Of a DNA stretch of 64,000 nt, positions 13,301 through 24,705 are shown in pieces. Position numbers and translations under genes: made by a program. The stretch's first letter is position 1. The number at the start of each line of letters is the position of its first letter. Under the pieces are notes generated by a model. It did not search any database. It was not told where the DNA came from and saw only the letters and a list, made by a program, of their open reading frames with translations. Origin of the DNA: Panopea generosa (Eukaryota > Mollusca > Bivalvia > Adapedonta > Hiatellidae); contig CM055909.1 of NCBI GenBank assembly GCA_029582155.1, positions 47,680,412 to 47,744,411 on the forward strand, given 5' to 3'.

Positions 13301-14909
13301 AGGAGTTACTTCTTGTTTGAGTTTAAACTTATTTACCTGTCTTAAAACCCATGTACTTTTTTTTTTTACAGGTAAATAGATTAGAAACTCAAGTTAAACG
13401 ATTTAAATATGATGCTGATGAGGCTGAACGATTAGAAGATGAATTGAAAACAGATCGTAGACGGTTACAAAGAGAGGTAATGTTTCTTTTTTATTGAGCA
13501 GTATAGAAAATATCAAAACTTAGTCTGACAGCATTTATACAAAGTTGCTGTATTGTGAGTTTTTATACAAACTTATTTAGTAATTCAATTTATGAACCTA
13601 ATTTAGAAAGTCAAGAGTCCTCTGTGATCCTGAAGATCACTTAACCCTCACCGCTAAGGTCATAAGTTCAAGTCACGCTCGTTTCAAAGCTTTATGTGAA
13701 AAAGTTTGCCAGTTACTTGCGGAAGGATAGTGGTTCTACTCAGATTCATTCTGAGGTTTTCCTTCACCAATAAAACTGGATATTATGCCATATAAAACGC
13801 GTGTTGAAAATGGCATTAAATCCCATTTAGAAAATAAAAACAAATACTTGTGTTAAATACTCCATGTAATAAAAGATTTCTTGTAAAAAAATCAGTGTTT
13901 ATAATATCTACATGTAGTACTTTGTCATTAGAATGGCAATAGTATATACATGTATAACTTCCACGTGTTCCAATTGAATATAATCAGTATGGCACCCAAC
14001 CCAATACCAGTTTTGCATAAACCTTGCCCCGATATTATAAAATCGTTTTGATGCTCAACTCAAAATTTGTATAACAATGCAATTTCCTGGGTTCATATTT
14101 AAACACAAATAAAAACACAAACACTTGATTCAACCTCAAATTTAAAAGTATTAATGCAGATTTGGTGTAGAAAGTTACAGATATATTCATTTATTTTGTC
14201 AATGAGTCTAATCATTTTTGAATTAAGCATGAAATCTTGAGTTGAGCATGGAACAAAGTTTAATAACCTCTGACCTTGAATTTCTAATGTTGGTCCAATA
14301 GTCGCAATGTATATGTATATGCAGTCGATAATTTTCATATTTCATCCGTAAATTGTTTGCAAAAGCGGTATGTTGAAAGTAATCAAGATATTCCATTGGT
14401 ACAAAACACTGGGCCATAATAAATTGATTGCTAGAGTAACATCCCCGCCCGCCCCCTTTTTTTCATGCTGCCCCAACCCTTTTTATTTTCATAAAAAAAA
14501 CAAAAAAAAAACATTTTTTTATTAAAAAACAACAAAAATTCAAAAAATAAAAATAAAAAGTAAAATCCTCCCGTTCTCCCAGTTTTAAGAAAAATTTGGA
14601 TGAAAATCTAGCAACTAATTTATAATGGCCCTATTGCATGAAAATGTTATGTTAATTTAATTATAAAATCTTACAATTTGGTCACTGTACATGTAGCAGT
14701 ATTTAAAAAAAGTTAGTGACTCAGTGTGCATGTTTATAATGTAAAATTGAATGTTAATTACGACTTTAATTACGATGAATGTGACAATTTTGATCTTTCA
14801 GCTGCGAGAGTGTCAAAACCAGATAGAGGAGTTACAAAATCAGAACAAGCATCTCACTAAAAGACTGGAAAAAATTAGACAAACCAGAAGTGCTCTAGTG
14901 AACCCTTGA
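10345..14909 (+). CDS. LRRFIP2: LRRFIP1/LRRFIP2-like gene, 3' exons (C-terminal coiled coil)
   Basis: Five exons (10345-10394, 11617-11725, 12564-12643, 13372-13476, 14802-14909) join in phase to give the last 149 residues of a coiled-coil protein. All have AG acceptors and GT donors. The product reads DKLKKIIAERKSLQEE, then an LELYEVQREASKQIHEYKLK block, QKAEQEITNLDG, ETQVKRFKYDADEAERLEDE, LRECQNQIEELQNQN and KRLEKIRQTRSALVNP. This matches the conserved end of LRRFIP proteins (VQREA..QI.EYK.KL.KAEQ.I, LEDELK..KRKLQREL, KRLEKMKANRSALL). In vertebrates the family binds the LRR domain of flightless-I and acts in cytoskeletal, Toll/MyD88 and Wnt signalling; any role here is inferred from homology. 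The 5' exons lie before the window. LRRFIP1 and LRRFIP2 are vertebrate paralogues, so the symbol marks only the family. Confidence 0.9.
10583..11088 (+). repeat. Dispersed repeat shared with 48835-49226
   Basis: Both copies carry GAAACGAAATCCCCATT near the start, ATCACATGACTCATTTAAT or a close variant, GGGAAATCTATTTTAGTCT, and ATTTGCATGTTTAGATA or a close variant followed by TATCTTTTTGG. This copy has about 110 bp more in its middle. No coding capacity or clear terminal repeats are seen, so the class is unknown. Confidence 0.65.
11180..11365 (+). repeat. Dispersed A-rich repeat shared with 14425-14635
   Basis: Both copies share TTTTCATAAAAAAAA, TTTTTTATTAAAAAACA, AATAAAAATAAAAAGTAAAA and AAGAAAAATTTGGATGA. 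They lie in two introns of the same gene, in the same orientation. Confidence 0.6.
11617..11725 (+). CDS. LRRFIP2: LRRFIP-like exon 2
   Basis: It encodes IEEVNKKLDEEKAKKET and then a PELELYEVQ segment. The acceptor is TTGCAG and the donor GTAAGT. It ends one base into the Arg codon of VQREAS. Confidence 0.9.
11832..11975 (-). repeat. tRNA-like SINE fragment
   Basis: It is related to 7712-7800 (TTTTTTGAGAAGCATTGTGT, ACAACCTCTCCGGTGTGAGC, CACTATCTACTACACTA). A reversed tRNA-like head is the best reading. Confidence 0.45.
12336..12535 (+). repeat. tRNA-derived SINE, family C
   Basis: The head ATGGTCCAGTGGTAGAACAT has a box A and TGGCTTCGATCCTCCC a box B. The body runs GTGGTGAACTTGAGCAAGAC, then TTAGTAATGGCTCTACC, and ends TAAATAAGTATGTTCTAAAC. 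It lies in the intron just before LRRFIP-like exon 3. Confidence 0.8.
12564..12643 (+). CDS. LRRFIP2: LRRFIP-like exon 3
   Basis: It encodes REASKQIHEYKLKLQKAEQE and ITNLDGT, the most family-diagnostic block. The acceptor is AATTTCAG and the donor GTAAGT. Confidence 0.92.
13372..13476 (+). CDS. LRRFIP2: LRRFIP-like exon 4
   Basis: It encodes VNRLETQVKRFKYDADEAER and then LEDELKTDRRRLQRE, a heptad-rich coiled coil. The acceptor is TTTTTTTTACAG and the donor GTAATG. It is exactly 35 codons, phase 0 at both ends. Confidence 0.92.
13612..13838 (+). repeat. SINE, family B
   Basis: The head carries CTCACCGCTAAGGTCATAAG. The core GCCAGTTACTTGCGGAAGG is followed by TTCTACTCAGATTCATTCTG and the tail AAAACTGGATATTATGCC. 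It is in the intron after LRRFIP-like exon 4. Confidence 0.8.
14425..14635 (+). repeat. Dispersed A-rich repeat shared with 11180-11365
   Basis: This is the partner copy of 11180-11365. It has longer A runs and a CCCCGCCCGCCCCC patch near 14444. Confidence 0.6.
14802..14909 (+). CDS. LRRFIP2: LRRFIP-like terminal exon 5
   Basis: It encodes LRECQNQIEELQNQNKHLTK then RLEKIRQTRSALVNP, and stops with TGA at 14907-14909. The acceptor is TGATCTTTCAG. The position of the stop matches the end of the family (KRLEKMKANR.ALL). Confidence 0.92.
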   Translation: MRECQNQIEELQNQNKHLTKRLEKIRQTRSALVNP

Positions 14910-15174
14910 TATTTTTGTGAACTAGTTACCCATGTATCGACTCCGCTGATTGGTCAGTATAGCCAATATATCTAAACAAGCCTGTGATTGACTGTCTCAC
15001 TTCTAGTTCAGTGTGTGAGCTCTGATTGGACAGAGGAGGATGCAGTCAATTTTGATTGGTTACTGGTAGAAAGGAGGCAGTCATTGGATACAGATGTAGA
15101 TCCTGAGCTGTTATTGGTGGATTATAAATGCTGCTGATTGGTTAGAGATGAAGAATGGTTGTAAAGATAATAAA
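14910..15174 (+). other. LRRFIP-like 3'UTR with ATTGG cluster and poly(A) signal
   Basis: AATAAA lies at 15169-15174, about 260 bases after the stop. ATTGG (reverse CCAAT) occurs at 14949, 15025, 15055, 15083, 15113 and 15137, with an ATTGA at 14987, usually inside a TGATTGG context. Confidence 0.6.
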
Positions 15175-15689
15175 AATGAATTTAAATGAGAAATTTTCGG
15201 GAACAATTATCAGTGTTCTTTGCTGGCCTGAACAGATTGCTTCATCTATCAACAATGACATATCTACTGGAGAGCTTTGCTGTATTATTAATGCAATTAT
15301 TAATCTAGTGCTTTCTATTTATAGAACGATATGAATCTTAGATTTTCGAAAAAGAAGAAAGAAACAGATGTCAATATATATTTATATATAATTATTTGGG
15401 AAAATGTGGGGGAAAAAAAGGGCAAAATTATTATTTGAAAGTGATTCAGTGAGTAATTTTTAATTAGAGAGCTAAATGATTGACTGGCATGTATCCACCT
15501 ATCTACTGTTACTAATGTTACTACCATATGTAACCACTCCTTGGTTAATAGTTATAATGCACATATTTGGTGAAAACAAAAATGGCATACATATACAGAT
15601 AAATGCTTGTCAGTTTTATTTTACCAATGCCTATTGTTGGTACCTCGGAAGAAAGGGATCAAGCCGCTCATCCACACATGTTTAGATAT

Positions 15690-16565
15690 TTTTATGCTTC
15701 CCAAACGTTGAGCGTACAGCTGCCATCTTGTCTGTCCGTGCGTCCGTCTGAATCCTTGTCACAAATTACAAAGATTTTGAAGGGTATTCAAAGACATTTG
15801 GCAACTCGATAGAGGGTTACATGTGGAGTTCAGTGTAAAAGATCAATATATATAACTCTACCATGGATAATGACATAATGATCTCCCCTTTTGTCCTTTA
15901 TTTTCGCTTGTGCAGAGCATATTTTCAAAAATATGGCTAAAAATCCAATGTTACTTGGAAAATGTATAGAGGACAATGTGTCAAAATGTAGAGCTAATAA
16001 CCTTAACTCTTGATTAACATAATTATCTCCCCTTTTGTCCTTTATTTTCGCTTGTGCAGGGCATATTTTCAAAAATATGGAACAGAATCCAACGTAACTT
16101 GGAACATGTATAGAGGACAGTGTGTCAAAATGTAGAGCTAAAAGAACCTTAAATCTTGAATGACATAATTATCTCTCCTTTTGTAATTCATATTTGCTTG
16201 TCCTGAACATAATCTTCAAAAGTATGTAAGGGAATCAAATGCAATGCTCGGAACATGGATAGAGAGAGGGTAATGTGTGAAACTGAAACTCTTATTTGCT
16301 CGCCGGGACAAAGTCCAAGGAGAGCTATTGCCATTACCCCAGCAGCGTCGTCACGTCAGCATCATCTGTAGACACCCAGGTTAAACGTTTGCGTTTAAGT
16401 TTAAGATATCTATGCAACTACTCATTGGATGTGAATGAAACTTTGCATGTGTGTTCACCATCATCAATGGAACACACACAGACAAGAACCATAACTCTGG
16501 ATTGCATTTTGGCACAGTTATAACCCTTTTTGGACTTAGAGACTCAGGGGCGAGCTTTGTTGTCA
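15690..16565 (+). repeat. Dispersed repeat with an internal tandem of about 145-bp units
   Basis: TCTGTCCGTGCGTCCGTCTG opens the segment. Three copies of a unit follow from about 15870, 16016 and 16161, sharing ATCTCCCCTTTTGTCC, TTTTCGCTTGTGCAG, ATATTTTCAAAAATATGG and TGTGTCAAAATGTAGAGCTA. It ends with a CATAACTCTGGATTGCATTT and GGCACAGTTATAACCC block. No protein-coding capacity is seen. Confidence 0.65.
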
Positions 16566-17420
16566 TTTGACAACTTTTGTCTTAAATAAAGCATAACCAT
16601 CTTCCTTTTTGAACTTTATTTTAGGTTATATATATTGTCAGACTATATCTTCAAAAATGCAGACAGAAGATTACATACTCAAACACTTGTTCAAGGAGCA
16701 TGGAGCCATTTTATTGATTCTCTTGCTCTTTTTCTAGATAACCAATGATAAACTATATTTGAAGATATATATTTTGTAGCAAATTTTACAAGCATTTCAT
16801 ACCCAAATATGATTTGTCTTGTAGGTGTGGCAGACTAATGTGATTTTGTTAACAAATACAGGCATGGCAGCCTATGCAATGGTAATGAAATGCTGTTCTT
16901 TGTTAGATTGCAGTCTTTGTTGGAACAATCCATAGTTCAGTTTGAAAGTTGCTTGTCTTTAGTTTCACCTTTGTTTGAAAGCAAATAATAATTTTGACAT
17001 TATGTTAATTAGGTCATCTTTGAATTCATATCTTCTGGTATTTAAGCTGTTAAACCATAAAATTTGTTTCATACATGTACAAGTATGTTATAATTATCAT
17101 CCCATAATTCACATTATATAAAGTTGTGACACAAAATTTTACATCGCCCATTTCAAAACTTGTTTGTTACATTAAATTTATTATTGCCTCAGTTATATGT
17201 AACTAAATTTTCTCAGCTTTATTACATTTTAAAACCCCTTAAGCTCTGCATTGCTTTAAACAAAAATATCCCAATATCTGATACTAAGCTTTTTCCCTAT
17301 TAAATATTATAATTGAAAAAGTTATTTTACGCATATAAATGCTTGAAGGTTACTTGGAGAGGAATTCAAAGGCGTTGTGTTCGAAGATATAACAATTATT
17401 GATTTCTACAGTTGTGAATA

Positions 17421-17595
17421 CAGTACAACCTGTCTTAAGCAGCCAGTCAAGGGAAGGAGCAAAAGTGGCATTTTAAGACATATTGCTTAATACAGTTTAA
17501 TTTACTTTGAAAGCATATAAAAGAGACACAGCAAATGTGGCTGCTTAAGACAAGTGACTGCTTAATAGAGGTGACCACTTACACAGATTGGACTG
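17421..17595. mobile_element. MITE, 175 bp, TA-flanked, copy 1
   Basis: The ends are inverted repeats: CAGTACAACCTGT at the left and, reverse-complemented, CAGTCCAATCTGT at the right, both flanked by TA. Inside are CTTAAGCAGCCAGTCA and GTGGCTGCTTAAGACAAGTG, which also pair as inverted repeats. The second copy is at 57766-57940. The TA target fits a Tc1/mariner-type non-autonomous element, but no transposase is present. Confidence 0.7.
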
Positions 17596-18310
17596 TATAT
17601 ATTTTCTGCTCAAATTAAATAAACAATTGTTTAAAGGAGTCTGTAGGTACTGTCAGAGAAGTGTCTTCCTGTTTATTTAATAGCTCCAGATTCTGTATAA
17701 TATCATTTGCTTACGTAAATCACAAGCGCTTTGAGCACTTGTTGTGTTGCATGTCATCATAATGTTGATATTAAATGGGTTTGATAACCTGCCTAACAAA
17801 TATACTGTATAGTAAGTACATAGAGTTATAGTATTTTTGTGAATTAGGAACATTTAATGTCTTCTTGTAATAGCATTGCTGGCGACATAGTGATCATTTC
17901 ATGTCTTGCCAAATTCCATATTATTATTCTGTTTTATTTGTGTAATTCGTCCAGCATTTCTTTATTAGAGATCATATGAATGTTTGGAAGTATATACATT
18001 ATATTTTATTTTAGATTTATTTGTATCTAAAGCACTTAATTCTTATTTTCTTTCGAATGTAGCGTCGTAGACTTTTGATATACCTTGTTTTCTGGTCCTG
18101 ACAAAATCGCAAAAGTATTTGAATATGATAAAATAGTCATTCTGTATCCTTTTTTGTCACATTCAAGGTCAATGTTCAGATTAATCGGATGCCATTACGG
18201 TGCAGGAGTGTAATGAACTCATGACATACCTTTGATATCAGCCTAGTGTAATACCACTACTAATTCATCAATCAGAAATGACCACATTATTTGGTTCCGG
18301 TACATAAAAT

Positions 18311-18545
18311 TCTGAATGTGGCCGAGTGGTCTAAGACGCCGTCACAAGATCACTTACCTCTCATCCCTAAGGTCGTAGGTTCAAGTCCCGCTTGCTTCAA
18401 AAACTTTATGTGAGAAAGTTTGCCATTTACATGTGTAAGGAAGGTGGTTCTGCTCAAATTCATTCTGAGGTCTATTCCACCAATAAAACTGGATATGTTA
18501 TATATAACCTGAAATGACGTTGAACCCTTTTAACAAAAAAAAAAA
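18311..18545 (+). repeat. SINE, family B
   Basis: The head GTGGCCGAGTGGTCTAAGAC is the most tRNA(Leu/Ser)-like of the family, with box B GGTTCAAGTCCC. The 3' end AAACTGGATATGTTATATA is followed by A-rich sequence. Confidence 0.85.
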
Positions 18546-19493
18546 ACCAACAAATTCTGAGCATCTTTCTGACTTGCTTGAATATCTAAATGTTGTTGAT
18601 TAGTTCGACCAAGGCTTACCAGAAACTAAAATATAAAATTTTTTATTTATAGAATGTTTTTTTGTTTATTATATAGAGGACCTGATAAATAAATGGTAAA
18701 TGTTTCATTTTTCCGAAATATGTGATAAAAAGAATCCTGTATTTGTGCACATTTATTATTAAATTTATTTAAACTCTTTGGCTATAATACTATTATGCTC
18801 AGGAAGATTAGTTAATTTTTGTCAACTTGATTAATAAATAAAATATTAAAATGAACCTTATCAACTTTAATTAATTCCAACCTCTGGCATTTCTTCATGT
18901 GTTATGTTATGAGAACTCAAATATTCATATGTGTATATTTAAACTTATACAAGTGAAATGATGACCTTTCCTTCAAAGGTCAAGGCTGTGCATATAGATA
19001 CAAAAATGACCTTTTGTTTTTATTTCATAATTTCTTTTGTTGTATACTGATCTCAATACTATTTTGCATGTGCAAAAACTTGTAACATAGCAAATGAGAT
19101 GGGAACTGACAAATGACCGATACGTGCATCTTCGCCAGTCCACAGTTTCAACTATTTAATTGTTATTTAATTGAATACTGCAAGTGCAGATGTCCCAGTC
19201 ACTAGTTATGCATCAAATGCAGGAACTGGTTTGCTTTTGTTTAAATGTTGAAATTTGTATTTATGTTGATCTAGAGTTCTGTTCTAGTATGCATGTACAT
19301 GTACGTTGGTATACATATCTTGAGGTTTAATTTATAGATGATGGAAAAGGAAAACAAATTTCCATTTGTGAAAAATGTACCTGAAGTAACGGGTGGGACA
19401 ATCCAATATTTGTCTCCGCCAGATACTCTTCATTGCATTCGTAGAACTTTCTCAGTATGTTCTTGATTGTTAGCTCTGCCGGCACAGCCGCTA

Positions 19494-20431
19494 GGGCTTA
19501 TGTCATGGTAATTTGTCAGTGAGCTGTCTGTGAACTTTTTATCTTATTTGTCTAATAAAATGTCTATATTTATTGGATTTTAATCATGTCAGTTGTATAT
19601 TAACCATAAAATTTCAGATGAGTTAGGAAAAATAATTTGTTCAAACAGTCATGGTATAGACAGAGTTATCTGTCCTTAAAGTGTCAAAATATCCTCTTGT
19701 TTATCAAGTAGAGATTTTATTTTTGATCGAATTTTTATCCAACTTCGATATATATTGTATTTATAAATATAAAACCTCCATTGAAAGAATCCAGTCAATT
19801 TGGACTGTCAAAAAGTTATTTGTCCTTGAATTGTAGAAAATCTTTTTTTTTTCTTTTTTTATTTTGTTCATGAAATGAAAATTTTATTTTTTTATTGGAT
19901 TATTATAACAATGTTGTATATAACCTTAAAATCTGAATTGACTTGTGTATAAGATTGACACAAGATGAACTTGAAATTTCAGACAATTTTTTTTACACAA
20001 GTGCTCAAATTTCTGTCTGAACATTTTTAATTTTATTATGTCTGTATAATAGTTGACTTATGTGACTGTCAAAAATACAACTTACTATTTCCTTTATTAA
20101 CTGCCCATTGAAATATATCCCTGTTAAGAATATTGTGTCTATAACATGATAGTCCTCTTCATTTTAAATTCAGGGATTGTGTTTGAAACCCCGTCAGGCC
20201 AAAGTCTCCATGATGATTGATATCTCATTATCATTCATTTTTCACTGCTGAGTCAAATAGGAAAGTTTTCAGTTAATTGCGGAGAAGAGTTTGTTGAGTA
20301 CTGGTTGACCTTCCAGAATCTAAAGAAAGTGGTTAGGTTTACTGGTTGTCATGCATAAAAATGATGCTAAATATCAAAAAAACATAACATTAATTTTAAT
20401 CTGTACAGTAGAGCGATATGGGCCTCTTGTT
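19494..20431 (+). repeat. Candidate dispersed element with ends shared by 29398-29712
   Basis: It begins GGGCTTATGTCATG and ends AGTAGAGCGATATGGGCCTC followed by TTGTT, as does the shorter element at 29398-29712. The middle contains repeated TTATTTGTCCTTGAATTGT-like phrases. Only the ends clearly match; the class is unknown. Confidence 0.45.
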
Positions 20432-20454
20432 ACTGCGTTCAGCATGATGATACA

Positions 20455-20705
20455 CCTTTGGTTATGTGTATGAGGCTCCAAGCTTAATTGCTGTTTATGA
20501 AGCTCTATGCTAAATCGTTTTTATGAGGATACATACTTAATTATTTCATATGGGGCTTCATGCCTAATTATACATGAGGCTCCATGCATTATTATTGTAT
20601 ATTAGGTACCAGGCTAAATTATTGTGTGTGAATTATCTTTCTAAATTATGATGTATTAGGCTCTATGCTTAATTATTGTGTATGAGGCTGCATGTTTAAT
20701 GTTGT
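20455..20705. repeat. Degenerate tandem repeat
   Basis: TATGAGGCTCCATGC followed by TTAATTATTGTG recurs about seven times with variable spacing of roughly 35-45 bp. Confidence 0.65.
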
Positions 20706-23147
20706 ATATCTGCTTATGTATTGGTATTTGTTTCCTTGTTCCGCAAATATTGTTTCATTTTGATAGAAACATATTTACTTCTTTACTTCTACCATTCAAC
20801 AACCATGCAGTATTGAAGGAATTTCTGTGAGAGATTAACTTTTCGTTATAATTCTAGATTTAATATACTAGATTGAAAAATGTTTTTCATAGATATTATA
20901 TTGGTATTAAATTCAGGTGTAAGGCCATACTTGTTTAAGTTAGCTTGTAGGGTTCCTGTCTATTTTGTTTTCCGCTTTTGTTAGCTTTAATTTTCAAATG
21001 AAATATCGCAGTTTCTCCTTAAAAGAGCCACCCTAGCGGTTCATATTTTTCGGATGATTTTCACAATTTTTCCCTAATGAAATTATCAATATTAATGCAA
21101 AATTGTTTTTAATAACATTTTAAAATTACTTAGTTTCCTGTGGTAAGATTATAACTTTTACACAGATAAAACACATAATTTTTTGCATTTACATCCAATT
21201 ATTATGATGAGGTTGATTTAAACACGGGAATTATGAACATTCATGCTAGATTGTACAAAACAGCTCTGGTACAAGTTCTGTAATTTTACATATGTTAAAC
21301 TGCATTCATTTTACGATAATATGACCGGAAAAAAGAGGGTGTGTTCAAGCTACTTTTTCCATTTGTGATAAGTTAAATTTAAATTTGAAATTGAATATTT
21401 AAAAGCACACAATGATTGCTTGGGATTTCGGTCATATTTTATGTCGATATCAAATGACGTGTCCCTTGACGTAGGGATCACCGGGTAGTCTTTAAAGTGT
21501 TGTCACTCTGGTCATTAAAAGTCGATTAAGGACGTTAAAATGAAATATGCATACTCGTTGCTGAAACATTTAATACACTACAGTCTCAAATTAATGTGTT
21601 CCTTGGGAGCCTAAGAACCGGAACAGCGATATGGATGAAACCGTTATATAAATATCGTGGATCTACATGTTGTTTGCAAGTGTAAAATTGAAATCAGATT
21701 TTTGCTGTCACATAATTCTTTACTAGGGAAATTGTGTTCAGAATGATTGCTACTGTTATCACTGATGTGAAGCAATTCACAATAATTTTTCTATCTCAAA
21801 TTTTTTTTTAGCTTTTTAAATTTCATGACTGATAAATTTTTAGTTTATAATATGTGTATTACATGAGATGAATCCTCCAAAAAGTGCCATTTGATAATAA
21901 ATTGTTCAAATATTTTTCTACTAGAAAGTTATCATTTCTCTCAATATTATAACAATCTTGGTCTACTTTAGACTTGTTTTTTTTGCATGTTATATATCAT
22001 TGCTTTCATTCTCATCAACATAATTTTATCTCTTCTATGTTACTTTGGGTGTCATGAGAGTGATGACAATTATTGGAAAACTACTTATGAAGAAGCATAA
22101 TGTACTTAAAATATTTCTGAAATTCTACTTTAAAAGAGGTTTTAAGCACACAAAATCATTTTATATCAACTCTAATGGTGAATAATCCCAGAGATGTTCA
22201 CTACTGTCAAAATGATTAGAAATGATTTGTTTAAATAAAATTTAAATTTTGTGTAATAAATCTTGAGAACTATTCTGACACCCTTCAGAAATTTCCTGTG
22301 ATTTGATTGGTTGGTGCTCTTAGATTTGCAGGTATTGAAATCTGCATAATATACTGTCAGTAAATTCACGATTTCGCGTTCTTTGTACTACTACATCATT
22401 TGTTTACAAAATTTTTGTTATATAATATTGTCTTCTGTTTATTTATAACACATAAATACCAGTAATAGATCGTAATTTATTATTAACAATGTTTTCACCC
22501 TCAAATAAAATACAACATTCAAAATTACCATTTTACATTGAAGCAAAATGAATTATCTGACTACCAAGTTTGAAATGATTCTGTTTGACTGAGGAGCTTA
22601 ATTATATTCATTATCATAACATCATCTTCATCTTCATTATGATCAATTTATGCTAATGGCTACTCTTCATATTAGCCTGATATGATATAATCTGTTAATC
22701 ATAAGGTTGTAAATTAATCAATCAATCAGTCAGTCAATCATTTTAAATTACCATTAGCCATGTATTTATTGTTCTAATTTTTATATACATGTAGCTGAAT
22801 AGAATTAATTTTTTATATGCAAATTAGCTGTTAGATTATAAAAATAAATATCTATTATACATAGTAACTTTCAATTGATATGAGTCTTAAGTTTTTGTTA
22901 TATTTTTCAATATTTCTGACTGCTTGTACGAAAATAAATTCAATTCATTTGTTTTCTTTTCTCACATACTTTAGAGAAAAACTTCTTCTTTTTTTTTTAC
23001 CAAATATACATATAAACATTTACAAATAAAAAAAACACTACTCAATATTTATTTGAACTATGGCTACAACTGCCATAGTCTGCTTCATGTAGTTTATGAA
23101 AAGTAAATCAATTCAGTCTTTTATATACATATATATATATATATAAG

Positions 23148-23395
23148 CTGCAAATAATACAACCCACATTCGTTAATATTCAGTAGGACTATGGCTGCAT
23201 ATAATACAACCCACATTCATTAATATTCAGTAGGACTATGGCTGCATATAATACAACCCACATTCATTAATATTCAGTAGGACTATGGCTGCATATAATA
23301 CAACCCACATTCATTAATATTCAGTAGGACTATGGCTGCATATAATACAACCCACATTCATTAATATTCAGTAGGACTATGGCTACATATAATAA
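23148..23395. repeat. 47-bp tandem repeat, about 5 copies
   Basis: Units begin GCTGCATATAATACAACCCA and end AGTAGGACTATG. They are nearly identical, so recently expanded. An (AT)n run precedes them. Confidence 0.92.
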
Positions 23396-23819
23396 TTCTA
23401 TATTGTCCCGAAAAAACGTACAAGAGGCCTAAGGTTGATGTCTTTCTAATTTGATGTAAAAATAAGTCATTATATTTTCATACATTAAACGCATCTAAGC
23501 AATAATTTAGCATGTGTCATGTATTATTCTTTTTCATTCTACTTAACACCTGTTTGTTAGTTATCTTCCCTGCATGTAAACATTTTGTACTGGCAAGATT
23601 TACTTCCCTCTATCTAGGACTGTTTTGTGTTTCCTTATACATGAAATTTAATAAATAGCAGACCGATTCTGTGTTTATACTGTAGATATGTATCATAGAA
23701 GACCATATTCGCCATGATGAATTATTCTGTATACCGATCTGACTTGACAGTCACGTCATTTGGCACGTGGTGAGAGTCGGAAAGAAATAAAGAAATGAAG
23801 TAACAAACAGCGTTGTCGT

Positions 23820-23825
23820 TTTATT
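23820..23825 (-). other. Poly(A) signal of the unknown four-exon gene
   Basis: AATAAA on the minus strand, about 100 bases beyond the TAA stop at 23924. Confidence 0.6.
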
Positions 23826-23923
23826 TAATTTTTTCAATAATTAAAAATAATTATTCCTGCGTCATTAAATATGGAACAAAAATAGAAATTATTATTATAA
23901 TTACATCATGCCATGATGCTATT

Positions 23924-24705
23924 TTAATATCTTCTATATGGTTTATCTATGAATTGAAAATCTATATTCAATATCTTCTTTGGTTCCTTGCATTTCTTCT
24001 TTTTCTTGTTCTTTTCCTTTTTGTTGTCACAAGCAACGACGCTGTACATGCCTTCTATATCTTTTAGTTTTGAGTTATCATCTTTGTGTATGACTTCCTC
24101 TGGAACCATATTAAATTCACGGTCGTCAAGTACGTGAACAACCTCGTTCTCGGGGGCCTTGTCATCACCTCCGCCAGTCGTATCTGGTTTGGTTTCCATG
24201 GTTTCCAGTTCACCTGCACCATTGTTCGTGTCTCCCACTGTTTCTTCATCTTCCTCGCATTCAGTGTACTCAAATTCGTATATTGGTTTGAGTTTCGTTT
24301 GTTCAAGGTGTTTATTTGGCTGCCCTTTTGTTTTCTTTTTCTCACGGAACGCGTTTGCAAGTTTCTTCTTGTTTGGTCGGTCACCATGTCCAGGCTTCAC
24401 TGTGAGACAGTTATAGTCTAAGGTGTCATTCGTCTCCAGGTAACTGGTGAAGTTTAAGAATTCGGACATGTCAAAGGTCGTGTCTGCAACGGTAACAGAT
24501 GTGTCGAATTCGCTGTCATCGGTAATATCTAAGTCGTCGTTTAGCAGTTCTTTCAATCTTTTTAGATACTGATCAATCTCTGAAGATGTTACATTGGTGC
24601 CCTCTTCTTCATAACAGTCTGTGTTATAACCGGGTGTTGCGTCATTACATCTTTGTTGTTTTTTGGGCGTTGACGTCAGTGCCATGTGCAAGTCTTGAGC
24701 CATGT
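23924..24705 (-). CDS. Unknown gene, exon 4 (terminal)
   Basis: The acceptor is TTTGTTTACAG. The exon encodes DMAQDLHMALTSTPKK onward: an EIDQYLKRLKELLNDDLDI helix, acidic EFEYTECEEDEE, and a lysine-rich tail ending FQFIDKPYRRY. It encodes residues of about 1109-1368. Confidence 0.78.

Larger units (their letters stand above)
16566..23146. other. Intergenic region without a visible gene
   Basis: AT-rich DNA without a supportable exon. It holds the MITE at 17421, a SINE at 18311, a repeat at 19494-20431 and a degenerate repeat at 20455-20705. I see nothing else in 16600-17400, 18550-19480 or 20720-23140 beyond poly-A/T runs and short CAAT-type runs near 22710. Confidence 0.6.
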
